Assembly (NCBI GenBank): GCA_964436865.1
Contig: CAYTFK010000089.1
Coordinates: 1 to 21,124 of the forward strand
Origin: JAXGPP01 sp964436865
GTDB taxonomy: Bacteria > Planctomycetota > Planctomycetia > Pirellulales > Thermoguttaceae
Length of the DNA stretch: 21,124 bases
Direction of reading: 5' to 3'
A program made the translations under genes and the position numbers. The notes beneath the pieces were generated by a model. The model worked only from the letters and a program-made list of their open reading frames with translations, ran no database searches and was not told the origin of the DNA. This document shows, one piece after another, positions 1 to 6,952 of this stretch. Every line of letters starts with the position of its first letter. Positions within the stretch are counted from its first letter, which is position 1.

Positions 1-1028
1 CGCGCGAAAGCGGCCAGCGCCAGGCAGAGTGCACTGAACAGCGCCGCCACCGGCACCAGGGCGATTGCCAGCCAGAGCACGGCTGCCAGCGGCGGTGGGC
101 CGCCCATTGCTGGAATGCGGAACACCAGCAGCATGCCCGTCAGGCCCATGCTCAGCAGATTCAACGCGGCGGTGATCATGCTGAACAGCATGATCGTCAT
201 CAGTTTGCCGAGCACGATTTCCGTACGCTCGGCCGGGCTGGAGAGCAGGGTTTCGAGCGTGCCGCGCTCCTTTTCGCCGGCGCAGAGATCGACGGCGGGG
301 TAGAAGGCGCCGGTCATCGCCCACAGCAGCAACAGCACCGGCAAGAGCTTCGCCCACATGGCGGCCCCGCGGCGTCCGACTTCCTGAGCCACGTCGGCCG
401 ACTCGACGTCGAACGGCCGGGCCGCCTTCGTCGGCACACCGCCGGCCGTCAGGTTCACCTTGCCCACCTCGTCGGTCCACGCCCGCAGCACGCTTGCCAC
501 ACGGGCAAATGCGAGCTGCGACTTCTCCGTCGCCGTCGAGTAGAGGATCTCCGGGCTGGGGACCTGCGGCTCCCACTCCAATGATATTGCCGTCGCGGTG
601 TCGCGATCGGGTTGACGCTCCTTGATTTCCTGGCGGAATGCCAGCAGGCGGTCGGCAAACCCGCGGGGGAAGTAGACCGCGGCATCGTATTCGCGCTTCT
701 GCACCGCGCGGCGTGCCGCTTCCGGTTGAGAGGAGTCATTGGCGGCGAAAGTGAGGGTCAGCAACTGGCGCTGCGCAGGCCGCTCGAACAGCCGCACCGT
801 AAACCGCCCGTCGTCGAACAGCTTCGGCAATCCCTCGAGCTCTTCAGCGCCGACGATCAGCACGCTCGTCGGCTGCTCGCGCATGAACTGGGCGATCTGA
901 TAGAAGCTCATTCCCAGCAGAGGATAAAGCAGGATCGGCAGCACTGCGATCATGAACAGCGTGCGCCGGTCGCGCAACTGATCGCGAATCTCCCGTCCGA
1001 GAATGAGCTTGACGTTGGACCAGTTCAT
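1..1028 (-). CDS. ABC-2 type transporter permease, NatB-like (partial, 3' end outside window)
   Basis: This is the membrane subunit of an ABC-2 exporter, presumably partnered with the ATPase encoded 36 bp upstream. It opens at the ATG at 1028 (MNWSNVKLILGREIRDQLRD) and reads without a stop to the window edge, giving about 342 residues. Residues about 22-40 form a membrane segment (LFMIAVLPILLYPLLG). A large soluble extracytoplasmic domain follows, and near residue 230 a second membrane segment (LLPVLLLLWAMTGAFY) leads into the signature cytoplasmic stretch EKERGTLETLLSSPAER, the hallmark of NatB/ABC-2 permeases. More membrane segments follow to the edge. In planctomycetes this N-terminal pattern typically belongs to a longer protein whose C-terminal half is a CPBP-family intramembrane protease. 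That half would lie outside the window, so the fusion is inferred. The substrate is unknown; NatAB of Bacillus exports sodium. Confidence 0.85.
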   Translation of the reverse strand, partial: MNWSNVKLILGREIRDQLRDRRTLFMIAVLPILLYPLLGMSFYQIAQFMREQPTSVLIVGAEELEGLPKLFDDGRFTVRLFERPAQRQLLTLTFAANDSSQPEAARRAVQKREYDAAVYFPRGFADRLLAFRQEIKERQPDRDTATAISLEWEPQVPSPEILYSTATEKSQLAFARVASVLRAWTDEVGKVNLTAGGVPTKAARPFDVESADVAQEVGRRGAAMWAKLLPVLLLLWAMTGAFYPAVDLCAGEKERGTLETLLSSPAERTEIVLGKLMTIMLFSMITAALNLLSMGLTGMLLVFRIPAMGGPPPLAAVLWLAIALVPVAALFSALCLALAAFA

Positions 1029-1064
1029 GGGGTGTAGGCGCGTTAGAGCGGAGTCTCCGGCCGC

Positions 1065-1838
1065 TCAGGCACGGATGTTGTCTGCCTCTGCCGGACGGCT
1101 CTCGTCGTGACGCGAGATAAGCTGGAAAAACAGTTCTTCAAGATCCTGTTCGCCGTGGCGGTCGCGGAGTTCGTCGAGCGAGCCTTCGGCCAGCAACCGG
1201 CCGCGATGCAAAATGGCGATGCGGTCGCAGAGCTTCTCCGCCTCGCGCATGATATGGGTGGAGAACAGGATGCACTTGCCGTGCTCGCGAAGTTCGGCCA
1301 CGGTTTTCAGCAGCGCCCTGGCTACGAGCACGTCGAGCCCCGATGTGGCCTCGTCGAAGATCAACACCGGCGGGTCGTGAACGATCGACCGGGCAATGGA
1401 CACCTTCTGCTTCATGCCCGTCGACATCTTGGCTCCGAGCACGTCGCGGATGTCCTGCATTTTGAGCCGTGTGAACAGCTCTTCCATTCGCGGTTGGAGC
1501 TGCTCGCGCGGAATGCCGTGGAGGAGGCCGAAGTACTCGACCATCTCCCAGGCGGTCATGCGGTCGTAGACCGCCGTGTTGGCCGACATGAACCCGATCA
1601 CCCGGCGCACTTCGGACGATTGTCGAACGCAGTCGTAGCCGTTGATCGTGGCCGATCCGGCGGTGGGCTGGAGCACCGTGCTGAGAATCCGCAGCGCAGT
1701 GGTCTTCCCGGCTCCGTTCGGTCCCAGCAGGCCGTAGATCTGCCCCGGGTGAGCGTCGAAACTGAGATCGTCCAGCGCCACGAATCGTCCGCGCCGCAGA
1801 TCCGCATAGTGCTTCGTCAGTCCATGAACGTGGATCAT
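1065..1838 (-). CDS. natA: ABC transporter ATP-binding protein, NatA-like
   Basis: This is the cytoplasmic ATPase that powers the ABC-2 exporter, 257 residues, full length for the family. Visible motifs in order are Walker A GPNGAGKTT (39-47), an ABC signature STGMKQKVSIAR (139-150), Walker B VLIFDEATSGLD (158-169) and the switch histidine in FSTHIMREAEKLCD (His195). The STGMKQKV form of the signature and the D-loop are typical of the NatA/CcmA-like ABC-2 group. The region that normally carries the Q-loop reads GFMSANTAVYDRMT (82-95) and has no glutamine, a variation seen in several ABC-2 ATPases. The ATG start at 1838 has no clear Shine-Dalgarno sequence. The permease begins 36 bp beyond the stop, so the two are almost certainly co-transcribed. 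The 76-bp gap to mqnC allows either read-through from mqnAC or a separate promoter. NatA is the closest named match, but ion specificity cannot be read from the sequence. Confidence 0.9.
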   Translation of the reverse strand: MIHVHGLTKHYADLRRGRFVALDDLSFDAHPGQIYGLLGPNGAGKTTALRILSTVLQPTAGSATINGYDCVRQSSEVRRVIGFMSANTAVYDRMTAWEMVEYFGLLHGIPREQLQPRMEELFTRLKMQDIRDVLGAKMSTGMKQKVSIARSIVHDPPVLIFDEATSGLDVLVARALLKTVAELREHGKCILFSTHIMREAEKLCDRIAILHRGRLLAEGSLDELRDRHGEQDLEELFFQLISRHDESRPAEADNIRA

Positions 1839-1914
1839 GGGCGCCCGCGCCGGCCCGGTTGTCGATGGATTCAGCCCGCTCCACGGTTGGGGGAGGCCAC
1901 AATGTTAGCTTACC

Positions 1915-3039
1915 TTATGGACGGCCCTTCACTGCGTGATGTGGCGGTTCATCCGTTAGCTCGTACCGTACATTCCTCCGCCGAGGGATGAAGCCGGCTG
2001 AGACGATCGCATGCCGGATTGCGGCCTCGTCTGCCCGAAAGCTCGTGCCGGCCGCGGCCACTACGTTTTCCTCGATCATCACGCTACCCATGTCGTTGGC
2101 GCCAAACCGCAACGACATCTGGCCGACTTTCAGGCCCTGGGTAACCCATGAGGCCTGGACATTGGGAAAATTATCGAGGTACAGCCGCGACACGGCCAGC
2201 ATCTTCAAATACTCGGCCGAGCCGAGCTTTCTAATCTCGGACAATTCGGTATTGCCGGGCTGAAACGTCCAGCAGATAAAGGCGGTAAAACCGGCTGTTT
2301 CGTCCTGAAGCGACCGGAGTCGCTCGAGATGCTCGATCCGCTCGGCGGGTGTTTCGAGATGCCCGAACATCATTGTCGCCGAGCCGTGTCCCCCCAGTCG
2401 GTGCCAGCGGCGGCACACGTCGAGCCACCCGTCGGCAGAGACCTTGCAGCGGCTCACCGCGCGGCGGACGCGGTCGACGAGGATCTCGGCGCCGCCGCCC
2501 GGCAGACTTCCCAGGCCGGCCTCGCGCAAGCGGTTGAGCACCGTATCGACCGTCAGCCCCGACACCTGACTGATATGGTAAATCTCCGATGGACTGAAAC
2601 CATGCACGTTGACCGCCGGGTAGCGGGCTCGAATGTCGCGAACCAGGCCTTCGTACCAGGCGAGCGGCAATTCGGGGTGCATGCCGCCTTGCAGGAGGAT
2701 TTGATCGCCGCCAAGGGCGAGCGTCTCTTCGATCTTGCGATACAGTGCTTCGCGGCTGAGGATATAGCCGGCTGAATCACCCGGTTTGCGTGAAAACGCG
2801 CAGAACCGGCAGCCGCCGACGCAGATATTGGTGTAGTTGATGTTCCGATCGACGTTATACGTGCGGTATGGCTCCGGGTGCAGCCGCTCGGTCACGCGAT
2901 CGGCCGCATCAGCCACGACCGGAAGATCGGCCGAGACGAGCAACTCGAGTGCCTCGGAGAAGGCGAGTCTCCGGCCGTTCGCCACCTCGTCCAGAAGTCT
3001 CTCAGTCGCAGAAGGCAAGCTGGGCTCCCGGCGCGACAA
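1915..3039 (-). CDS. mqnC: Cyclic dehypoxanthinyl futalosine synthase MqnC (radical SAM)
   Basis: MqnC is the radical-SAM enzyme that cyclises dehypoxanthinyl futalosine in the futalosine route to menaquinone. The protein is about 374 residues. The [4Fe-4S]/SAM cysteines are in CVGGCRFC (Cys73, Cys77, Cys80). Next come ILLQGGMHPELPLAWYE, the segment AVNVHGFSPSEI and the glycine-rich LPGGGAEIL, all in the order usual for MqnC. The stretch ICWTFQPGNTEL corresponds to the MqnC signature around PFQPxNT and argues against the paralogue MqnE. The start used here is a TTG at 3039 that overlaps the end of mqnA by 38 bp and lacks a clear ribosome site. A GTG at 2985, 17 bp after the mqnA stop, is an alternative that would drop 18 residues. 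The overlap with mqnA indicates one transcript and probably coupled translation. MqnB, MqnD and MqnE are not in the window. Confidence 0.93.
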   Translation of the reverse strand: MSRREPSLPSATERLLDEVANGRRLAFSEALELLVSADLPVVADAADRVTERLHPEPYRTYNVDRNINYTNICVGGCRFCAFSRKPGDSAGYILSREALYRKIEETLALGGDQILLQGGMHPELPLAWYEGLVRDIRARYPAVNVHGFSPSEIYHISQVSGLTVDTVLNRLREAGLGSLPGGGAEILVDRVRRAVSRCKVSADGWLDVCRRWHRLGGHGSATMMFGHLETPAERIEHLERLRSLQDETAGFTAFICWTFQPGNTELSEIRKLGSAEYLKMLAVSRLYLDNFPNVQASWVTQGLKVGQMSLRFGANDMGSVMIEENVVAAAGTSFRADEAAIRHAIVSAGFIPRRRNVRYELTDEPPHHAVKGRP

Positions 3040-3820
3040 GCCGATGGCGAGTTGCCATCTTGAAGAACAATTCCAGCCCCTCCCGCTCGCGCGGTCCGAG
3101 ATGGAACCGCAAATGGTCGCGGAGGTAGGTCAGGCACTCTGGCTCGGGCAGGTTGAGTTCCACTGCGGCGCCGCGCGCGATTTCCTCGAACCGCTGTATT
3201 CCGTCGTCGCGGGCGGTGGCCAACAGTCTCGCGTACTCCTCCGAACCAAGACCGGGGCGCGCGATCCAGAGCGCAAATACGAAGGGCAGGCCGGTCCATC
3301 GCGACCACTCTTCGCCCAGGTCCCAGACGAATTCGAAGCTGCCCTCGCGGTACTGCATTGCCCGGTCGCCGATCAACAGCACGGCGTCGGCGGTCGAATC
3401 GTCGACCGATGCGCCGATGGGAAGTGATTCGAGGTCGAGGTGGAGGCGGTATCGTTCGCAGAGCAGGATTTTCACCAGCGCGGCGCTGGTCCGCGATCCT
3501 TCGTCGAGCGCCAGCCTTCGCACCCGTTCAACGGGGACTCGGCCGAGCAGCTTGACACTCTTCACCCGGCCTTCGCAGGCCACGCAAGCGTCGGAGACAA
3601 TCTGCCTCTCCGGGTGCCGGAAGTACTCGATTGAGGGAATGAGGGCCACGTCGAGCCGACCCGCCGTCAGACCGTCGGCCAGGCGGCTGGGGAGATCGAC
3701 AGTGATCTGGGCCGTCGGGGCAAGTCTGGAGAGGGCGTCCACGAGTGGCCGCGAGTTGAGATAGCTGACAGCACCGATCCGGATCCGGTTTGGTCCGGCG
3801 GCGTGGGGGGGCATCGGCAC
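3002..3820 (-). CDS. mqnA: Chorismate dehydratase MqnA
   Basis: MqnA dehydrates chorismate to 3-enolpyruvylbenzoate, the committing step of the futalosine menaquinone pathway. The periplasmic-binding-protein-like fold is recognisable from the N-terminal IRIGAVSYLNSRPLVDAL, then DLPSRLADGLTAGRLDVALI, then SVKLLGRVP, DAVLLIGDRAM and DLGEEWSRWTGLPFVFALW, all family landmarks in the right order. The frame stays open upstream to a GTG at 3892, but the start is better placed at 3820 (GTG). An AAGGAG lies 6 nt upstream of that codon, and a perfect TATAAT on the same strand at 3846-3851 would start the transcript near 3840. ATGs at 3835 and 3814 are alternatives in the same frame; all keep the conserved core. 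The gene heads a minus-strand unit with mqnC and is divergent from the AAA+ ATPase gene. Confidence 0.92.
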   Translation of the reverse strand: MPMPPHAAGPNRIRIGAVSYLNSRPLVDALSRLAPTAQITVDLPSRLADGLTAGRLDVALIPSIEYFRHPERQIVSDACVACEGRVKSVKLLGRVPVERVRRLALDEGSRTSAALVKILLCERYRLHLDLESLPIGASVDDSTADAVLLIGDRAMQYREGSFEFVWDLGEEWSRWTGLPFVFALWIARPGLGSEEYARLLATARDDGIQRFEEIARGAAVELNLPEPECLTYLRDHLRFHLGPREREGLELFFKMATRHRLVAPGAQLAFCD

Positions 3821-3845
3821 GGCGGGCTCCTTCATTGCGCCATCG

Positions 3846-3874
3846 ATTATATCCCCCGTCGCCAGGGGGTGAAA
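3846..3874 (-). promoter_or_regulatory. Possible sigma70 promoter of mqnAC
   Basis: Read on the minus strand, a perfect TATAAT sits at 3846-3851. The hexamer 17 bp upstream, TTTCAC at 3869-3874, is a poor -35. The -10 lies about 10 bp before the first ATG of mqnA, which fits a start site near 3840 and a short leader containing the AAGGAG that serves the GTG at 3820. The -10 is convincing by eye; the -35 is not. Confidence 0.4.
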
Positions 3875-3937
3875 GTCGGGCACTCGGTCCACCCGTTCAG
3901 GGGGTTCAGGCGAAGCAGAGCGGTGATGTCGAGAAGT

Positions 3938-3965
3938 TTGACCAGCCTTTCAGGGAAGCTAGATT
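3938..3965 (+). promoter_or_regulatory. Possible sigma70 promoter of the AAA+ ATPase gene
   Basis: TTGACC (3938-3943, 5 of 6 to consensus) is followed after 16 bp by TAGATT (3960-3965, 4 of 6). A start near 3972 would leave a leader of roughly 55 nt before the ATG at 4027. It lies in the divergent region shared with mqnA. The call is by pattern only. Confidence 0.35.
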
Positions 3966-4026
3966 TGCTCTGGGAGCGGTCTCAACGCCTCTCGGATGTT
4001 CCTTGTCAGGCCCTGGGGGCTGTCTT

Positions 4027-5520
4027 ATGACGGTCAATTCGCAACAGGATTTGCTCGCACGGTTGGCCGGCAAGGCCGGAGCTTCGGATGGGAGCGACCC
4101 GCTGTCGCTTCTGGCTGCCACCGAGCCCGATCATGACGCACCGCCGGGTGATGAGAAAGCGGCCAGGCTCGATGCGCTTCTGGACCGGATCAACAAGCTG
4201 GCGGCCGGCGGTGGCCCTGCCGTGGAGCAGGAGGCTTCCACGGAGACGGAGGAGGATGGCGGGCCATTCGTGCCGCTGGAACCATCGTCGTTCCGCGAGG
4301 CCACTCTCACCGATTCCGAGGTCGAGGCGCTCGTGCTCAAGTACCTGCTGGCCCGAGGCGATGTGTCGGGGCGCGATGTTGCCGACCAGGTCAAATTGCC
4401 TTTCGTGCTTGTCGACGAGTTGCTGCGGCGGATGAAGAACGACCAGTTGGTCGTCCACAAGCACGCGGCGGCGATGAACGACTTCCAGTACCAGTTGACC
4501 GATCTCGGCCGGGAGCGGGCCCAGCGATACGCCGCCCACTCGACCTACTTCGGCTCGGCGCCCGTTTCGCTGGCCGATTACGTCGCCGCAGTGAAGGCGC
4601 AGTCGCTCACGCACCAGAAACCCACCACGAACGACTTGCACCAGGCATTCGATGGCCTGCTGCTGAATCGCCATATGCTCGACCGCCTTGGGCCGGCCAT
4701 GAATTCGGGCCGAGGCATGTTTCTGTACGGCTCGCCGGGTAACGGCAAGACGAGCATCGCGGAACGGATCACCCGGGCATTTGGCAAGCACATTTGGATC
4801 CCACGGGCGATCGGTGTGGACGGGGAGATCATCCGGCTGTTCGATCCGGTGAATCACGACGAGGTGCCGCTGGAAGGTCCCGAGGGGCTGCTCGACCAGC
4901 GCAAGATCGACAAGCGCTGGGTGCAGATCAAGCGGCCAACGATCATCGCCGGCGGCGAGTTGACGATGTCGGCGCTCGAAGTGACGTTCAACACGGCGAC
5001 GGGCATCTGCGAGGCGCCGCTGCAGATGAAGAGCAACTGCGGGACGCTGGTGATCGACGACTTCGGCCGCCAGCGGATGAGCACCGCCGACCTGTTGAAC
5101 CGTTGGATTGTGCCGCTGGAAAAGCGGTACGACTTCCTCAATCTGCCGAACGGCAAGAAGATCGAAGTCCCCTTCGACCAGTTGATCATATTCTCGACCA
5201 ACCTCGAGCCGCGGCAACTGGTGGACGAGGCGTTCTTGCGTCGTATTCCCTACAAGATCGAGGTAATCGACCCGACCGAGGAGGAGTTCCGCGACCTGTT
5301 CAAGATGATGGCCCCACAGCTTGGATTCGACTACCAGTCGAAAGCGGTCGACCATGTGATCGACAAGCACTACCGCCAGAACGGTCGCCCGTTCCGTTTC
5401 TGCCAGCCGCGCGACCTGCTCCTGCAAGTTCGCAACTACTGCATCTACCACCGCCGCCCGCTGGAACTTACGCCCGAATTCTTCGACCTGGCGGTGGAGA
5501 ACTACTTCGCGGTGATGTGA
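4027..5520 (+). CDS. AAA+ ATPase with N-terminal winged-helix-like region
   Basis: The protein has 497 residues and its cellular role is not recognised. Residues 1-85 are low-complexity and acidic, probably disordered. Residues about 95-165 resemble a winged helix (EVEALVLKYLLARGDVSGRD, then VDELLRRMKNDQLVV and YQLTDLGRERAQRY). The AAA+ module follows: Walker A GSPGNGKT (235-242), Walker B TLVIDDF (340-346), sensor 1 IIFSTN (387-392) and an arginine-rich LRRIPYK (404-410) where the arginine finger would sit. Walker B has Asp-Asp where most AAA+ proteins have Asp-Glu. A helical lid extends to residue 497. The frame stays open upstream to 3790, but that part overlaps the start of mqnA in antisense and has no protein-like character, so the ATG at 4027, behind a G-rich stretch, is preferred. 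The general look is MoxR or magnesium-chelatase-like, suggesting a remodelling ATPase whose target may bind the winged helix. Similar proteins occur in other planctomycetes as far as I recall. Confidence 0.85.
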   Translation: MTVNSQQDLLARLAGKAGASDGSDPLSLLAATEPDHDAPPGDEKAARLDALLDRINKLAAGGGPAVEQEASTETEEDGGPFVPLEPSSFREATLTDSEVEALVLKYLLARGDVSGRDVADQVKLPFVLVDELLRRMKNDQLVVHKHAAAMNDFQYQLTDLGRERAQRYAAHSTYFGSAPVSLADYVAAVKAQSLTHQKPTTNDLHQAFDGLLLNRHMLDRLGPAMNSGRGMFLYGSPGNGKTSIAERITRAFGKHIWIPRAIGVDGEIIRLFDPVNHDEVPLEGPEGLLDQRKIDKRWVQIKRPTIIAGGELTMSALEVTFNTATGICEAPLQMKSNCGTLVIDDFGRQRMSTADLLNRWIVPLEKRYDFLNLPNGKKIEVPFDQLIIFSTNLEPRQLVDEAFLRRIPYKIEVIDPTEEEFRDLFKMMAPQLGFDYQSKAVDHVIDKHYRQNGRPFRFCQPRDLLLQVRNYCIYHRRPLELTPEFFDLAVENYFAVM

Positions 5521-5539
5521 GGACACGGCCGGGCCAGGA

Positions 5540-5568
5540 TTGACGCGTGTTGCAGTCCGCAATACAGT
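5540..5568 (+). promoter_or_regulatory. Possible sigma70 promoter of the DUF1778 gene
   Basis: TTGACG (5540-5545, 5 of 6) and TACAGT (5563-5568, 4 of 6) are separated by 17 bp. The resulting start site, near 5575, would leave only a very short leader holding the GGAGG at 5576-5580. This would let the antitoxin-like gene be expressed apart from the ATPase gene whose stop is at 5520. Confidence 0.35.
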
Positions 5569-5583
5569 TCATGGCGGAGGGAA

Positions 5584-5892
5584 ATGGTCGTGCAACGCTC
5601 GGATCGACCGAAAGATCCCCGCAAGCCCGCGAGCACCGGTTCACTAACGGTACGGCTGGATCCGACCAGCAAGGCGAGCTTGGTCGCGGCTGCCAGGCTG
5701 CGCCGCATTAGTGTTAGCGACTACATACTCGCGGTAGCCGTATCCCAGGCGCGCCGGGAGGTCGAAGCCGCGCGGCAGCAAGTGGATATCCTGTCGCCTG
5801 CAGAACAACTCGCCTTCTGGACGGCGTTGAATGAGCCGCCGAAGCTGACCGAGGCACAGCGGCATCTTGGATTGCTCATGCGTGGCGAATGA
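5584..5892 (+). CDS. TacA/DUF1778-family antitoxin-like protein, solitary
   Basis: The product is a small protein of 102 residues. Residues about 19-55 fit a ribbon-helix-helix DNA-binding domain (SLTVRLDPTSKASLVAAARL then ISVSDYILAVAV). The C-terminal part, LSPAEQLAFWTALNEPPKLT (about 70-89), matches the pattern of DUF1778/TacA antitoxins, in which an LS..D/E..F..AL..PP stretch wraps the toxin. TacA proteins repress their own operon and neutralise a GNAT toxin (TacT) that acetylates charged tRNA. The expected toxin gene, normally overlapping or just downstream, is absent: 45 bp after the stop lies the end of a convergent epimerase gene. The ATG at 5584 follows GGAGG by only 3 nt. It may be an orphan antitoxin, a stand-alone regulator or the remnant of a pair. 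The family call is firm from motif order but was not tested by search. Confidence 0.8.
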   Translation: MVVQRSDRPKDPRKPASTGSLTVRLDPTSKASLVAAARLRRISVSDYILAVAVSQARREVEAARQQVDILSPAEQLAFWTALNEPPKLTEAQRHLGLLMRGE

Positions 5893-5901
5893 TGAGCGTC
5901 C

Positions 5902-5930
5902 GCTCTCCCGCGGAGCTTCATCTGGAGAGC
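5902..5930. terminator. Possible hairpin between convergent genes
   Basis: GCTCTCC (5902-5908) and GGAGAGC (5924-5930) are perfect 7-bp inverted arms around a 15-nt loop, placed between the stops of two convergent genes. There is no T tract on either strand, so an intrinsic terminator is uncertain. Confidence 0.3.
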
Positions 5931-5937
5931 CCCCGCC

Positions 5938-6921
5938 TCATGTGTCCCCCAGTTCGAGGGCGCGCGCCATCTCGCGATTGGAGAGGTACCACTCGACCGA
6001 TCGGCGGAGGCCCTCTTCGACATTCACCGCGGGAGACCAGGCGAGCGTCTGCCGGGCTTTGCCGATATCGGCCCAGGTCGCGGGGACGTCGGCCGGGTGG
6101 GCGGGACGGTACTGGATGATCGGAGTTTTTCCCAGTACCGCGGCGATCTTGTCGATAATCGCCGAGAGCTTCACGGGCCGATCGCCCCCCAGGTTCATCA
6201 CTTGGTAGCCCAGCGGAGCGAGTCCGGCGACGGTGCCGCGGGCGATGTCGTCGACGAACGTGAAGTCGCGCTCCTGGCTGCCGTCGCCGAAGACGGTGAT
6301 CGGCTCGCCTTCGGCGATGCGGCGGACGAAGCGGAAGACACTCATGTCAGGCCGGCCGGCCGGTCCGTAGACGGTGAAATACCGGAACACCGTCACATCG
6401 AGGCCGTGCAGGTGGTGGTAGGTGTAGGCGATCGCCTCCGCGGCCTTCTTGGAGGCCGCGTAAGGGGACAGCGGCCGGTTGGTGTCGGTGTCTTCGCGGT
6501 AGGGAACCGGATTGTGGCCGCCGTACAGGCTGGAGGTGGAGGCGAGCACGAATTTCTTGACTTCGTGGCGGCGGCAAAGATCGAGCAGATTCAGGGTGCC
6601 GTCGGCATTGGCCTGGAAATAGATCCAGGGGTTCGCCACGCTCGGCCGCACGCCGGCCCGCGCGGCGAGGTTGAACACCGCCGAGAATCCTTCGCCGGCG
6701 AAGAACCGCTCCAAGGCTTCGCGATCGGTGATATCGAGCGCATGAAACGAAAAGCCGGGGCGCGGCTTGAGGCGGGCCAGCCGCCACTGCTTGAGCCGCG
6801 GATCGTAGGCGTCGTTCAGATTGTCGACGCCCACTACTTCGTGACCGGCGTCTAGCAGCAACTCGGCGACCTTCGACGCAATAAATCCGGCGCAGCCGGT
6901 GACGAGGTAGCGGTGCGGCAT
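5938..6921 (-). CDS. NAD-dependent SDR epimerase, probably UDP-glucuronate 4-epimerase
   Basis: This extended SDR enzyme has 327 residues. The Rossmann motif is TGCAGFIA (8-15), with Ala where the family usually has a third Gly (TGxxGFIG). NLAARAGVRPSV (84-95), the active-site ASTSSLYGG (127-135) and the catalytic YAASK (Tyr154, Lys158) follow in order. The stretch RYFTVYGPAGRPDMSVFRF is characteristic of the UDP-glucuronate 4-epimerase (LspL/CapI) group, as is GDGSQERDFTFVDDI. The likely reaction is the interconversion of UDP-glucuronate and UDP-galacturonate in the cytoplasm. It is encoded 31 bp after a nucleotide-sugar dehydrogenase on the same strand, so the two probably form an operon making uronic-acid donors for exopolysaccharide or LPS. 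If the dehydrogenase acts on UDP-GlcNAc instead, the epimerase may be the WbpP/TviC type. The ATG start at 6921 gives the canonical N-terminus. Confidence 0.88.
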   Translation of the reverse strand: MPHRYLVTGCAGFIASKVAELLLDAGHEVVGVDNLNDAYDPRLKQWRLARLKPRPGFSFHALDITDREALERFFAGEGFSAVFNLAARAGVRPSVANPWIYFQANADGTLNLLDLCRRHEVKKFVLASTSSLYGGHNPVPYREDTDTNRPLSPYAASKKAAEAIAYTYHHLHGLDVTVFRYFTVYGPAGRPDMSVFRFVRRIAEGEPITVFGDGSQERDFTFVDDIARGTVAGLAPLGYQVMNLGGDRPVKLSAIIDKIAAVLGKTPIIQYRPAHPADVPATWADIGKARQTLAWSPAVNVEEGLRRSVEWYLSNREMARALELGDT

Positions 6922-6952
6922 GGAGCGCTGTCCCTCCTTGAGACAGTGTCAA

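Noticed and set aside
3790..4026. N-terminal extension of the AAA+ ATPase frame
   Set aside because: It runs antisense over the mqnA start and lies partly upstream of the candidate promoter at 3938-3965. The residues look non-coding.
4006..5562. Long open frame of 518 codons on the minus strand opposite the AAA+ ATPase gene
   Set aside because: It mirrors the codon pattern of the sense gene in GC-rich DNA. Its translation has no family landmarks, while the plus strand shows Walker motifs.
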